Shown here piece by piece: positions 1 through 11,349 of a DNA stretch of 64,000 nucleotides. Both the position numbers and the translations under genes were made by a program. The first letter of the stretch is position 1. Each line of letters begins with the position of its first letter. The notes beneath the pieces are model-generated. The model searched no databases. It was not told where the DNA came from and worked only from the letters and a program-made list of their open reading frames with translations. This DNA comes from Ancistrus triradiatus (Eukaryota; Chordata; Actinopteri; Siluriformes; Loricariidae): NCBI GenBank assembly GCA_025084515.1, contig JAJAGP010001332.1, positions 62,001 to 126,000 on the forward strand, read 5' to 3'.

Positions 1-2330
1 TCCAGAACACAGAATTAAATCAGACTGTAACATAACCGTGATTGGCCAAGTTTGAATACTGATGTCTTACTCTTTACAAAGATGTTGACGTGGTGAGATC
101 CATATTCTCTGAAATGCTATTGTTGTCATTCAGACTGACAAAACGTAAATAATTTGTCAAGTGCATTCAGAAATGTTTCAGTTGCTGCTGTTTCAGAGTT
201 TTGATGACTGTGCATGGGCAGACTCATTTTCTTTGTGGTTCTTTATCTTATCTTGAAGTTGGGTATGCATGCATTGGGTGTTTACAGGTTTGTGGAGGTG
301 TGTGTTCATGCGTAGGCCTGAGGACGATGGAGGAGGAAAGCTGAAGCTAAATAGACACGCTATGCTCTCATCAGAGAGTGTAAAATGCTTTGAAAAAACA
401 CCTGCTCTCCTCCTCACACTGCCAGAGGGCCAGTACAGCAGCTCTGGAGCAGGAGAACAAATCAATCCAATAGTACCACCAAGAGATTACATTCAAACAC
501 ATATGCCCTTCTCAGAAAGACACACACACACAGACTTACTTTCAGCAAACCCCGGTAGCAGAATATTACCAGACATGGTCCAGAATGGAATGGCACTCAG
601 AAATAAACTTTGCAATGACCCATGCCATCTATACATCCATGCAAAAGTCTTAAGCCACCATTGCATTTGTTGTTTTACCAATGGTGTTATGACCAAACGT
701 AACATATTGGATTTGTCACTCAATAACACTTTTCCACTGATTTTCATTCTAATACTTGTGAGCTAGCCTTAGCCTTTCCTAATCAAGCATCTGCAGTCTG
801 TGGAAGGGTAAGCTTGGCATCTGGATGCTAATGCGCAAGTGTAAGAGGAGCTCACACTAAATGCTTGCCACTGTAGGCTATAGAAGCTGTGTTTTTAACA
901 TTGCATACCAATGTCCTGTATCTGGTTGTATTCTAATAAAGATGCTGAGAACTAATTAGATGTTAGCAGCACTCCCAGCATAGATTCGGTTGTAGGAAAA
1001 CACTAATATCACATGCAGTGCGAGTGTTTTAGTAGTACAGAGCCATGCTGTGAAGACTTTTCACAATGATGAATATCCACCATACATCTAATTATTGTTA
1101 TAATAAGGTTATGAAATGTACATATGAATTATACACATTTACGATCATTAGATCAGAGTTTATTACTGGGAAACAACAGCAACCTGGAAATTAGTCTAAT
1201 TATAGACCTTGATTGTGCCCTTGTGCTTTCTTCTGTGTAATCGCTTTTTTCTCCGTGTTAAGCGTCTGCTCAGCTGTGTGTGGGAGATAGGAGTACAGAG
1301 TTTGCTTAGGGGATTTCAGTGTTTAAAACCAAAGGGGTTAACTGGGGTCACTAAGGCCTTATGTTGCGAGAGGGCAGAGGGTCTGGCTGTGTGTCGCAGA
1401 TTAGACTTAAACCTATAGAATTGGGATTTGACGTTTGACCTGGTGCAAAGATAGCATTTGGGAACTCGAGGCGTTAATAGTGTCTGCTAAAGCTAAATCA
1501 CTCATTCTGATCCCATGAAAGCTAAAGAGAGTGGAGTGGGACAGGGCAAACTGTGTTAAAGCAAAAGCGCTAATCCTTGTACATGCTGCCAAACACACTG
1601 CAGAACCCCTGGAGAGACCTTACGGCACATCCACAATCATCAACAGCAAGGATTTTCATGAAACAAGCCTTACTATTCACCATGTCTATTTCCTGGATTG
1701 CTGCTGCCCTGAATCCTGGAGAAACACAATTAACATATTTATAAGGATTCTGCATATTGACCCAGTTAAGTACAGGGACTAGCTTTAGTGCCATAACAGC
1801 AACCCCTGTGCCGCTTTGCCAATTCTTAGAGTCGGTGCCTGGTATCTGATCACTAGATATTGATTAAATTAGGCATAGCAGCTGTTTGATAATGAGAGTC
1901 CAAATAATTATAAAGACCAAGCGGTGCAGGAACACCACCGATTGATTTGCTTTGTTCCACTTCCATGCTTTGCAATGGAAAGGAACACCGAGGTTTCTTT
2001 TGTCCTCATACTTATAGAAAAGGCTGAGCCAGAGTATACTACCCTTGTGGTTCTACATACCGAGAAAACTGTCGCTCTGATTACTTATATAATTGCACAG
2101 GAGGATCGTGATTTTTTTTTTGCTCTCACTGCAGTCACAGAGTTTGAAGAGTTTCAGTTCCAGGAGAAAGTGCATCATAGGGAGAACCATTTTTAGCAGT
2201 TCTCTCTGCATGAGTGGCATTGCTAATAATGCTGAACATAAAAATGAGAGGAAGATACAGGGGAATGATGCAAAGTTTGAAAAAATCTTGCTTAGTGACT
2301 GACAATGGGGACGGGAAAATATATATTTTG
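1..2330. other. Upstream flank, no gene seen
   Basis: AT-rich DNA. The open frames here are short, have no recognisable domain and overlap on both strands, so I read them as chance. No RNA gene was recognised. Confidence 0.5.
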
Positions 2331-2530
2331 GTTATGTGGTTTAATGTGCATATTACATTCTGTGAAATGGGACACTGACTGAAATGGATGTTGACCAGAC
2401 ACTACCAATCACATAGTATTTTAGACACTATAACAGTAATGTTATATAAAACACAATATAGAAGCATTTAGTACAGTGCTGTACTATACAATAGAGTACC
2501 TCCTGTCTTTGTATCTTTTATAAAATGTGA
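2330..2530 (+). repeat. Degraded interspersed repeat, shared with about 24.75-25.08 kb
   Basis: The stretch 'ACATTGACC/GTTGACCAGACA...CACATAGTA' followed by 'AGCATTTAGTACAGT' and a TTTCTATC-type run recurs in the same order near 24810-25060. Shared order and wording point to a dispersed family; its ends cannot be set. Confidence 0.4.
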
Positions 2531-2543
2531 ATACTTACTGACA

Positions 2544-2545
<2 letters not shown>

Positions 2546-2578
<33 letters not shown>
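2546..2578. repeat. (GT)n microsatellite
   Basis: About 16 perfect GT units. Confidence 0.95.
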
Positions 2579-2581
<3 letters not shown>

Positions 2582-2798
2582 AACACAAGTCATGCCAAGT
2601 CATGACTGACTGACTCACACTCACACACGAAACAATACTCTCAATCGTGAATCTTCCTGGTCAAGCGACACACAGTATGATACTCTCCTGCACTCTCCGG
2701 CTAGAACTCGGCAGTGCATGACATGTAGAATGACATGTGGAAGCATATATTCGCTTCACTTCTGCACTGAACTTGGCTACTCCCAAGCCTCTAAACTA

Positions 2799-2837
2799 CA
2801 ACATATAACATGTTGGGACACAACATATAACATGTTT
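2799..2837. repeat. Short tandem duplication, about 22-base unit
   Basis: Two adjacent copies of a CAACATATAACATGTTGGGA-type unit. The core ACATATAACATGT is itself partly palindromic. Confidence 0.7.
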
Positions 2838-3548
2838 AGTGGGACAGAACAGAACCATCTGGGCAAGGTTATAGGAAGGCTGTGCCACTCTTGAAACCAC
2901 AGTATAGGGAGGCCTCTGTGCTGACCCCAGGGCTCAGTGTAGAGAATGAGACCTTGGCCTGTCTGCCACTGAGTTGAGGCCTCAGGCCCCTTCCCTTCAC
3001 CCCCATTAGAGACAAGCATTGTGTGCCAGCCACTTCCCACACTCCTGTTCACCTCTGGAGGGTAGGACCTGGGATCCCATCAATCCAGCAGCGTGCGGCC
3101 TCTGACGGCCTGCGTTCATCACAAAAGACGCTGTTGCAGGTTTTGTTTAATTTCTCAAAGGCGTTTGAAGCACAGGGAGGAAAAAAGGGGAGGGGTTCTG
3201 ATCCTATCAAAAACCCCAAAGCTTTCTTTTGATGGACATTGTGAACATACGCTAAGCTACTGGTGATCAGTAAGGCAGTGCACAGTTTGTCATTCATTTG
3301 CTCTATGCAAACAGACACTAAAGCATTGATGCATTTCGGATGGGTGGGTAACACTTGGCGAACTCTGAGACATTAACTTGTGAACTGGAATGTTTGAACA
3401 TATTGGCACTGAAAAGTTGGCAACAAGGACGCAGGAGTTAGTTTTTCTGCATGCACTAGTGGTATGCTTATTTTGCTCAGTAAATTTTCACTGTTGACTC
3501 AAGCTTACTCAAGAAGAGCCCAATAGTAAATTTACTAGAGTGTAACTT

Positions 3549-3648
3549 GGGGCATACTCACACTAGGCAATCTGTACTGCACCTGATCACATTTGACCCC
3601 ACGCTCTAGCGCGGTCCAAGTCACCTGGCTCAGTGTGAATACTCTCTT
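3549..3648. mobile_element. Short nonautonomous TIR element (GGTGTACTCACACT family)
   Basis: Begins GGGCATACTCACACTAGGCA and ends GGCTCAGTGTGAATACTC, an imperfect inverted repeat. The same ends occur at 50955-51311 and the left end at 56955. The family resembles hAT-type MITEs, but I see no transposase. Confidence 0.55.
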
Positions 3649-4679
3649 AAACTGGCACACTTGAATCTTCAAAACCCTCTTAACCAGCAACTGTAGGAGA
3701 ACGCCAAAGACTTATCATAATTTTAAGTCTGTTTTCCCCTTTAGGTGACAAATCACTTAAATATTCATAAACCTGCAAATATTCATAAACAAACATCTGT
3801 GATTAGCAAACATTGTTTTACCAAGACTTTGAGTGTTGAAAATTCATTGAAAAATTAAGCGGTACCAATAAATGGACTTTATTCTTAATGGAAACTCATA
3901 AGTGTCAGTACAGCATAATTAGCTCTGACAAACCCAACTGGCTGTATTTCCTTTCCTCTTACCACGCTCCTCTGTATTACCCTGTAGGGCTTTAGGTTCA
4001 GAAAGTGCACCTCCCTTTCTTTAGCAAGGCTACAATTTACTTACGAGCCGAGATGGTGATCATCGGAGAAGGATCAAGCCCTAGGAGCTTGTCTGCTCAT
4101 CTTGGCTTGAACTAAAAACACTGAACAGTGAGGAGGCTTCTGCTTTGAAGATTGCCAAGTATTTGTCAGCCTTGTTGCAGCTGTCAGAGCCTGGCAGCAG
4201 GAGCAGCAGAGCAGCCATTTTTGGTCCCAGTGGGGGAAAAAAGGCATATAGCTGATTTGTCCTCTTGGTGCTGATTAATGATAGAAGGTAATGGCAGTGG
4301 TTTTCAAGGAATGTAGCTGACAGGTGACGTTGTGGGTGGACCGATCAGTAATGAGGCTCGATGGAGCATACATCTGAATGGGGGTTAAAGAGGATGATTA
4401 AAATGCAAAAGGCAGCTGACAAACTCTGACAGCCGATGTAATGGGAATATAAGACACAGATACACACAAGCACATCTGGTCCTCATAATGATATATAAAC
4501 TTGACCCCCCCCAAAATGAAAGCAGTGTCTTTGTTGAAATCCAGTGTATTCTCTTTATCCAGCATGGCAAATGGCAAATTTTCACAGTTCATTAATTCTT
4601 ATTGAAATCACCCACACTTCCTCATTCTGTTCTGTCTATCACTTAGAAAGTGGGACTGACAGAAAGGAAGTAGACAGAA

Positions 4680-4697
4680 AGTGAGAGAGCAAGAGAG

Positions 4698-4734
<37 letters not shown>

Positions 4735-4750
4735 GGAGAGAGAGAGAGGG
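4680..4750. repeat. (GA)n microsatellite
   Basis: Imperfect GAGAGA array interrupted by GC and GG. Confidence 0.9.
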
Positions 4751-5379
4751 AGAACACGGCATGAGAGGGGACTGCATCATTATTTTTGTTTTAGCTACCA
4801 CCTATCTACCACCATACACCATATCCTATCTGGTCAGTGATATCATTCAAGAATTTGAAACCATGTCATTATGTACTATTGTTTAGACAATATCTAGCCT
4901 GATGTTTTTTATTTAGCTCCATTCTACACACAAAAAAAATTGGTAATACGTGAATCTTCCAGTACACAAGACTTTGCATTATACTGTTAACTCTTCATTT
5001 AAATACCCAACATCAACGCCCTTCTCTGAGGGGTATCAAATAAGGTTAATATAATTTCTTGGCAGTAAATTAAGAGGCAAATCACCTACACCTTTTATAG
5101 TAGAACACTGCACATAAATGGAGAAATGCTATTTAATTTGGGTAATTACCCATAATTTAGTTCCATAATGAGTTTTATAAGGACAGAGCAAATCAGACAG
5201 CCCATGGAATGCAAAAACATATGAATTACAGCTTCCAGGTATGTAGCTACCCAACTAGCAAAGTAAACACTTGAGATTGAAGTTTAAAAAAAACCAAACA
5301 TGACAGCAAGTATTAATTTTTTGTTCATGTCTATAATTCCAACACTAAACAACATGGTCATAATTTAAATCGTAAGATA

Positions 5380-6650
5380 CAGTAGTGCTTGAAAGTTTGT
5401 GAACGCTTTGGAATTTTCTATATTTCTGCGTAAATATGAACTAAAACCTCATCCGTCCTAAAAGTAGATACAGAAAACTCAGTTAAACAAATAAGACAAA
5501 AATATTACAGTTGGTCATTTATTTATTGAGGAAAGTGATCCTCTATTACATATCAGTGAGTGGCAAAAGTATGTGAACCTCTAGGATTAGCAGTTAATTT
5601 GAAGGTGAAATTAGTCAGGTGTTTTCAATCAGTGGGATGACAATCAGGTGTGAGTGGGCTCCCTGTTTTATTTAAAGAACAGGGATCTATCAAAGTCTGC
5701 TCTTCACAACACGTTTGTGGAAGTGTATCATGGCACGGACAAAGGAGATTTCTGAGGACCTCAGAAAAAGAGTTGCTGATGCTCATCAGGCTGGAAAGGT
5801 TACAAAACCACCTCTAAAGACTCTACCAATCCACAGTCAGACAGATTTTGTACAAATGGAGGAAAATCAAGACCATTGTTACCCTCCCCAGGAGTGGTCG
5901 ACCAACAAAGATCACTCCAAGAGCAAGGCGTGTAATAGCTGTGAGGTCACAAAGGACCCCAAGGTAACTTATAAGCAACTGAAGGCCTCTCTCACATTGG
6001 CTAATGTTAATGTGTTCATGAGTCCACCATCAGAAGAACACTGAACAACAATGGTGTGCATGGCAGGGTTGCACGAAGAAAACCACTACTCTCCAAAAAG
6101 AACATTGCTGCTCGTCTGCAGTTTTTTGCTAAAGATCACGTGGACAAGCCAGAAGGATATTGGAAGAATGTTTTTGTGGACGGATGGACCAAAATAGAAA
6201 CTTTTGGTTTAAAAGAAAAGCGTTATGTTTGGAGAAAGGAAAACACTGCAATTCCAGCATAAGAACCTTATCCCATCTGTGAAACATGGTGGTGGTAGTT
6301 ATCATTGTTTGAGGCCTGTTTTGCTGCAACTGGGCCAGGACGCTTGCCATCATTGATGGAACAATGAATTCTGAATTATATCAGAGAATTCTAAAGGAAA
6401 ATGTCAGGACATCTCTCCATGAACTGAATCTGAACTGGGGGTTCACATACTTTTGCCACTCACTAATATGTAATATTGGATCATTTTCCTCAATAAACAA
6501 ATGACCCAGTATAATATTTTGGTCTCATTTGATTAACTTGGTTCTCTTTATCTACTTTTAGGACTTGTGTGAAAATCTGATGATGTTTTAGGTCATATGT
6601 ATGCAGAAATATAGAAAATTCTAAAGGGTTCACAAACTTGAGCACCACCG
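5380..6650 (+). mobile_element. Tc1-like transposon, CAGTRGTGCTTGAAAG family, internally deleted
   Basis: Left end CAGTAGTGCTTGAAAGTTTG and right end CAAACTTGAGCACCACCG are inverted repeats flanked by TA, the Tc1/mariner target. Subterminal 'GAGTGGCAAAAGTATGTGAACC' also appears inverted near the right end. The transposase begins at 5730. Sequence after about 6435 jumps straight to the right inverted repeat, so the catalytic C-terminal half is lost and the copy cannot move by itself. Confidence 0.93.
5730..6440 (+). pseudogene. Tc1-like transposase remnant
   Basis: Starts MARTKEISEDLRKRVADAHQAGK, the helix-turn-helix DNA-binding start of this family. Frameshifts follow: the HTH remainder and the RVARRKPLLSKKNIAARLQFAKDH-like stretch lie in different frames (5730-6044 and 6056-6262). 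The WxNVFVDGWTKIETFG segment (about 6150-6215) corresponds to the first catalytic Asp region; the usual 'DE' of DETKIE reads DGWTKIE. The later D and E of the DDE triad are deleted. Confidence 0.85.
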
Positions 6651-6670
6651 TACTGTTTTCTTTTATTAAC

Positions 6671-7160
6671 CCCTCCCACCCACTGCAGGAGACGGTCGCA
6701 GCACTGGGAACCTTCAGCGACAGGCTCCTTCACCTGCGGTGCTCAAAGGAGAGATACCGCAGCTCCTTCCTTTCGACTGCTGTCAGGCTGTACAATATAA
6801 ACCTTACCCAGTAGAGCACCAATACTATCCAAAGCAAAACAAACAATCTGGAGTCAGTGCTAATACCAAAACACTGTAATAATATTCAATTATGTGCCAT
6901 ATTGTAAAGCAACACAAGTCTTATACCGCATCAGTGTACATCTTTTATGCAGACAATGTGCAATTTTTGGTTATGTGCAATAATCATTTCAACACTTGTA
7001 TATTCTGTATATCTCTTCATATACTCTTTTTTTATTGTATAGTGCTTTTTATTTCTTTATTTTTAAAGTGTGTGTATACTTGTATTTACTCTGTTTCTTC
7101 CCTCTTGTTGCCGTAACAAGACAAATTTCCCCCTGTGGGATAATAAAAGGCTATCTGTTT
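6671..7160 (+). mobile_element. LINE 3' end (reverse-transcriptase C-terminus plus 3'UTR)
   Basis: An open stretch at 6671-6811 encodes HPLQETVAALGTFSDRLLH followed by RCSKERYRSSFLSTAVRLYN and a stop at 6812-6814. This is the conserved last segment of several non-LTR retrotransposon ORF2 proteins (CKxRYRxSFxPxAVxLYN). The 3'UTR ends with TTTCCCCCTGTGGGATAATAAAAGG, a common fish LINE tail. Clade (L2/CR1-like or Rex-like) is uncertain. The copy is 5'-truncated, right beside the Tc1 element's end. Confidence 0.75.
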
Positions 7161-8931
7161 TTTCAAACTGATATCTCAACTATCAATATCAGGCATTGGG
7201 CCAAATCTCAGAGCTCTGATGTCATTTTTGTTTTGAGGAATTGACAAGCTAGGATTGGGACACTGCTAGAAATCCAAAGTGACTTACAATCAAATTTCCC
7301 AGAGATGGGATTCCACAAGAGATGGAAACTCACACCTTCCCTGTTACCAGTTTGCCGCTTTAATCGCTATATGCGTAGACAGTAGAATAAGCAGGGAATG
7401 ATACCTACAACTGGAGATCAAGGCAAAAATGCTATGTATGCTTTTTAAAAAGTGAAGTTCAGTTTTCCCACAGCTCTCGATAGGTATAGCAAACTACAAC
7501 CATGACTACAGTCCATTAAGAAATAATCTTGATTATGACCACAAAAGTCTATAAATTCCACAGTGAATACTTTAAAGTGCCCCACAATAGACGGGGTTAA
7601 AAGTAGGATACACCTTATACAAGACAAAGCCTAGCTAGCTTTGTTCTTCAACTTTAGCTAATTTAATACACCATATAATATAGTAAACGGCACGTAAGAA
7701 AGAAATCTTGAGGGGAACCAGGTCAAATGTGAGTGTTATCCTCTGGGTGAAACTGGACAACAAGTTAAGAGTATTTCTTTAGCTGAATATAAAATAAAAT
7801 CAAGTGGTATGCTGTACAAGACGTACAATGTTTAGTGTAATATTTTGCGAGTTGGAATGAAATAAATGCAGGAAAGTTGTTCTCCTGGACAATTTCCTTA
7901 GCATCCACTTGGCCGCCTGTCTACTCAGGACCATGATCCCCACCTACCCCCTCCACAGCACCTCCAAACTAATGTCAACTCATTTTCAACACCTCTGTTT
8001 GAATGGCTGCCAAGAACGTTTCTCTTTGTAAAAATCTGTAAGCTTCATCACTTTTGAAGGCAGCACACCTGGATGTAATAATAAATGCTCTCCAATTAAG
8101 CTTTACTATAAATCAGTGCTTATGTAGCTGTCTTAGTGATGACTCTTGAAAATTAAGAATTTGCCATCATGAACCATTGAAGTATCATTCCTCTGAGTAA
8201 TATAGGAAATATCCTACCCATGATTAAATTGTGTTTAGTTGAAAGATTGACAGTTGGTATGTAAGTTCAGATATGCCAACACAATGAAGTGTACTTTCAA
8301 AGACCAAAAAAAAACTTGGCTTGGCTGTTATGTTCACACATTGACTTTTTTAGTTGCAAAAAAGCAGCAAAACTGTACAAAAGTCTTGCTAATGTCTATG
8401 CATTAATTGGTGGTTGATTGTATTATGGAACTAATAATTATCCACAAAGGACCACTGAAACTTCTCTACATCATTAAGAATGGGCAAAAGCCAACTGGTC
8501 TGAGCTTGTCAAGACACCTATAAAGGAAACAGTATAGTGTTATGTGTAAGGCATGAGATGCACAGTAGCATGTTGCAAGACATTTCACCCCAAAGTTTTA
8601 TACACCTAGAGTTATAGCACTGGTGGGCGGTTATTGTACAAAGTGTCTTGACCTTACATTAGCTTACATTATGCTACTGCCAATGGGCTATCAAGTACAC
8701 AAGTATTTAGGAGCAAAGAACTTTCCACTATTGAACATTGAAACAGCCTGCTCTTCAGGATGACAAATGGAAAAAGATGGCTATGTTGTCTAATTGAATA
8801 TTCACATAATCAAGTAGTTTTGTGTACAAGACATACAATGTTCAGCGTTGTGAAACTTTGGCCATGGCTTCTTTCTCTAGATACTGAGACCTTCGTTTTA
8901 CCAGTTGTGTTGTCATACATACAGTGGAGCA
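7161..8931. other. Upstream flank, no gene seen
   Basis: AT-rich sequence with no convincing ORF, RNA gene or complete repeat. Confidence 0.45.
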
Positions 8932-9285
8932 AAAAAGCATTCAGTCAGCCACTGATTGTGCAAGTTCTCCTACTTAGAAAGACGAGAGAGGTCTGTAATT
9001 TTCATCATAGGTACACCAACTATGAGACAAAATTAGAAAAAAAAATTCCAGGAAATCACATAGTAGGATTGTTAAAGAATTCAGTTGTAAATCATGGTAG
9101 AAAATAAGCACAACAAGCAAGCAAGACAAACAAGCAAGATTTCTGGCTCTCACAGACCTGTAACTTCTTTAAGAAGCTCTTCTGTTCTCTACTCGTTACC
9201 TGTATTAATGGCACCTGTTTGATCTCGTTATCTGTACAATAGAAACCAGTCAACAGCCTCAAACAGTCAGACTCCAAACTCAACC

Positions 9286-10281
9286 ATGGCCAAGACCAAA
9301 GAGCTGTCGAAGGACACCAGGAAGAAAATTGTAGACCTGCACCAGGCTGGGAAGAGTGAATCTACAATAGGCAAGCAGGTTGGTGTGAATAAATCAACTG
9401 TGGGAGCAATTGTAAGAAAATGGAAGACATACAAGACCATTGATAATCGCACTTACGCTGGGGCTCCACGCAAGATCTCATCCCATGATCAAAATGATCA
9501 TGAGAACGGTGAGCAAAAATCCCAGAACTACACGGAGGGACCTGATGAATGACTTACAGAAAGTTGGGACCAAAGAAACAAAGGCTACCATCAGTAACTA
9601 AGCCGAAAGGGACTCAGATCCTGCAGTGCCAGGCGTGTCCCCCTGCTTAAGCCAGTACATGTCCAGGCCCATCTGAAGTTTGCCAGAGAGCATATGGATG
9701 ATCCAGAAGAGGATTGGAGAATATCATGTGGTCAGATGAAACCAAAATAGAACTTTTTGATAAAAACTCAACTCGCCGTGTTTGGAGGAAGAAAAATTCT
9801 GAGTTGCGCCATACCTACAGTGAAGCATGAGGGTGGAAGCATCATGCTTTGGGGCTGTTTTTCTGCAAAGGGCACAGGACGACTGATCCGTATTAAGGGA
9901 AGAATGAACAGGGCCATGTATCATGAGATTTTAAGCCAAAACCTCCTTCTATCAGTGAGAGCACTGACGATGGAACATGGCTAGGTCTTCCAGCATGACA
10001 ATGATCCCAAACACACCGCTCAGGCAATGAAGGAGTGGCTCCGTAGAAAGCATTTCAAGGTCCTGGAGTGGCCTAGCCAGTCCAGACCTCAACCCCATAG
10101 AAAATGTGTGGAGGGAGTTGAAAGTCTGTGTTTCCCCAACACATCACTGCTCTAGAGGAGATCTGCATGGAGGAATGGGCCAAAATACCAGCTAAGGTGT
10201 GTGTGTGTGTGTGTGCAAACCTGGTGAAGATTTACAGGAGATGTTTGACGTTTGTCACTGCCAACAAAGGTTATGTTACAA
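9286..10281 (+). pseudogene. Tc1-like transposase pseudogene
   Basis: Starts MAKTKELSKDTRKKIVDLHQ, then the first HTH (GKSESTIGKQVGVNKSTVGAIVRKW). Frameshifts follow near 9480-9560 and an in-frame stop (TGGCTAGG, about 9981) lies just before VFQHDNDPKHTA, the second catalytic Asp. The third catalytic residue region (SPDLNPIENVW) is present in another frame near 10085-10115. A (GT)n run sits at 10198-10216 where other copies have ACAGTGTGTGC. Non-functional. Confidence 0.9.
10198..10216. repeat. (GT)n microsatellite inside the transposase remnant
   Basis: The family consensus carries only a short GTGTG here; this copy has expanded to about nine units. Confidence 0.85.
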
Positions 10282-10614
10282 GCTGCTGGAAACAGCAGTT
10301 CATAAGGACCTGGGTTCAAACCCTGGGCTGGGCTGGGCTTTGTAACTTGAATATGTTCAGCAGCATGCAGCTAGACTTTTGTTATCATAATGTGTGTAGT
10401 TACAAAAGACAGACAGCTGATTCAGATGATACTTGTTCAGATGCTTTTGTTACCAACAGCTACTGTATGAACTAACTGGTGGCTAAGGTGTACTTAGAAA
10501 CAAATCATTTACAACACCAAAACACCCTTGTCTTTGGAAAGATGAATGGCTAATGATTACTGCTCTAATCTTGTCTAAATGAATATAATAAAAAACAAGC
10601 AGTTTTGTGTTAAG

Positions 10615-10905
10615 AACGTAAGGCGCTCAAAAACACTATCAGACTTTTTGCTGTGAGGCTAATAGATTTATCATCTACGCCGCCCAAGGAGGTTGGGTCC
10701 CTTTTTGAGTCTTGGTCCTCCCAAGGTTTCTTCCTCATAACACTTAGGGAGTTTTTCCTTGCCACTGTCGCCCTAGGCTTGCTCAATTTGGGATTGGACG
10801 TAGATATTTGGAGATAATCTAAACTTGTAAAGTTGCTTTGAGACAATGCTCCATTGTAAAAAGCGCTATATAAATAGATCTGACTTGACTTGACTAATAA
10901 CTTTG
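10615..10905 (+). repeat. Fish SINE/LINE-tail repeat ('GGGAGTTTTTCCTTGCCACTGTCGCC' family)
   Basis: Contains the widely shared fish repeat blocks 'TTTCTTCCTCATAACACTTAGGGA', 'TTTTTCCTTGCCACTGTCGCC' and 'TTTGAGACAATGCTCCATTGTAAAAAGCGCTATATAAAT', ending in a TGACT short tandem run. A partial inverted copy lies at about 57128-57245. Confidence 0.8.
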
Positions 10906-11040
10906 GGCCTGTGGGCTAATTGTTGCGCTAGCATATATACAGACTCAAACAACTGCCCACCATTCATCATTAAAACGTCCTTACCTTTGCAACCTTTGAG
11001 GGTGAAAGGGTAAACGCGGTACTATATCTATTTTTTAAGC

Positions 11041-11246
11041 TAACATGACAAAGCGCTATTACCGCTGACTACAAACATTTGTCAGCGAGTTGCCACCGAA
11101 CGGACTGACTTTTTATACTTTTACCAGTGAACAAGCCCCGCCCACGTCCGATTGATTGACAGGGCGCGCTGCTAACGGATCCTCCTTCCAGTCGCGCGGC
11201 TCATACAAGCCAAGTTTGCGCACAGGGATGTGCGAGCAGCCTGATC
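11041..11246 (+). promoter_or_regulatory. Probable 5'UTR / proximal promoter of the EPHA4-like gene
   Basis: The 200 bases before the start codon are richer in CpG than the surrounding flank. They hold a GC-box core (CCCCGCCC, about 11136-11143), an upstream TATA-like TTTTTATAC (about 11110-11118) and GCGCGC at about 11163. This is the expected position for promoter and leader, but no transcription start can be read from sequence alone. Confidence 0.4.
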
Positions 11247-11344
11247 ATGGCTCTCTACCGGATTTACTCATCCCTTTTTCTACTTTTTCTCTTTCTTCTA
11301 CACACTTTCATAGACTGTCAGGCTTTGAGAAATTATCCGGATAA
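11228..11344 (+). promoter_or_regulatory. Upstream ORF overlapping the EPHA4-like start codon
   Basis: An ATG 19 bases before the receptor start opens a 38-codon frame (MCEQPDHGSL...), in the +1 frame relative to the receptor, that ends inside exon 1. If the transcript begins upstream of it, ribosomes starting here pass the true start, so the uORF would damp translation. Its A at -3 is weak-to-moderate context (GGGATGT, no G at +4); the receptor ATG has G at +4. The transcription start is unknown, so function is inferred. Confidence 0.45.
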
Positions 11345-11349
11345 TGAAG
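11247..11349 (+). CDS. epha4: EPHA4-like receptor, coding exon 1 (start codon, signal peptide)
   Basis: Seen: an ATG with G at +4 opens 34 codons plus one base. The N-terminus MALYRIYSSLFLLFLFLLH has a hydrophobic core at residues 9-18 and reads as a signal peptide, cleaved near residues 24-26. It is followed by RNYPDNE. The last base G joins exon 2 (TT) to make V, giving NYPDNEVTLLDS, which matches the mature start of EPHA4 (YPxNEVTLLDS). Known: Eph receptors are single-pass membrane tyrosine kinases that bind ephrins on neighbouring cells and guide axons and tissue boundaries. Odd: the base run after the exon is GAAGC, not GTAAGC, so the donor lacks its GT. An upstream ATG ORF overlaps this start. 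The exon assignment rests on phase and homology and is strong; the exact splice point is inferred. Confidence 0.85.

Larger units (their letters stand above)
2579..5379. other. Upstream flank, no gene seen
   Basis: Contains a small TIR element, a GA-rich satellite and otherwise unassigned DNA. The stretch at about 3950-4340 has balanced composition without repeat character and could be conserved noncoding DNA. Confidence 0.4.
8932..10281 (+). mobile_element. Tc1-like transposon, CAGTGGGGCAAAAAAG family, right end missing
   Basis: Left end CAGTGGAGCAAAAAAGCATT is preceded by TA. The order of the family is kept: TIR, 'GAGAGGTCTGTAATTTTCATCATAGG', transposase from 9286. It stops at '...GGTTATGTTACAA', about 230 bases short of where other copies in the window end. 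This is the best-kept member for the middle of the transposase. Confidence 0.92.

Noticed and set aside
269..766. 165-codon + strand frame near the window start
   Set aside because: No domain, no codon bias, overlaps frames on the other strand.
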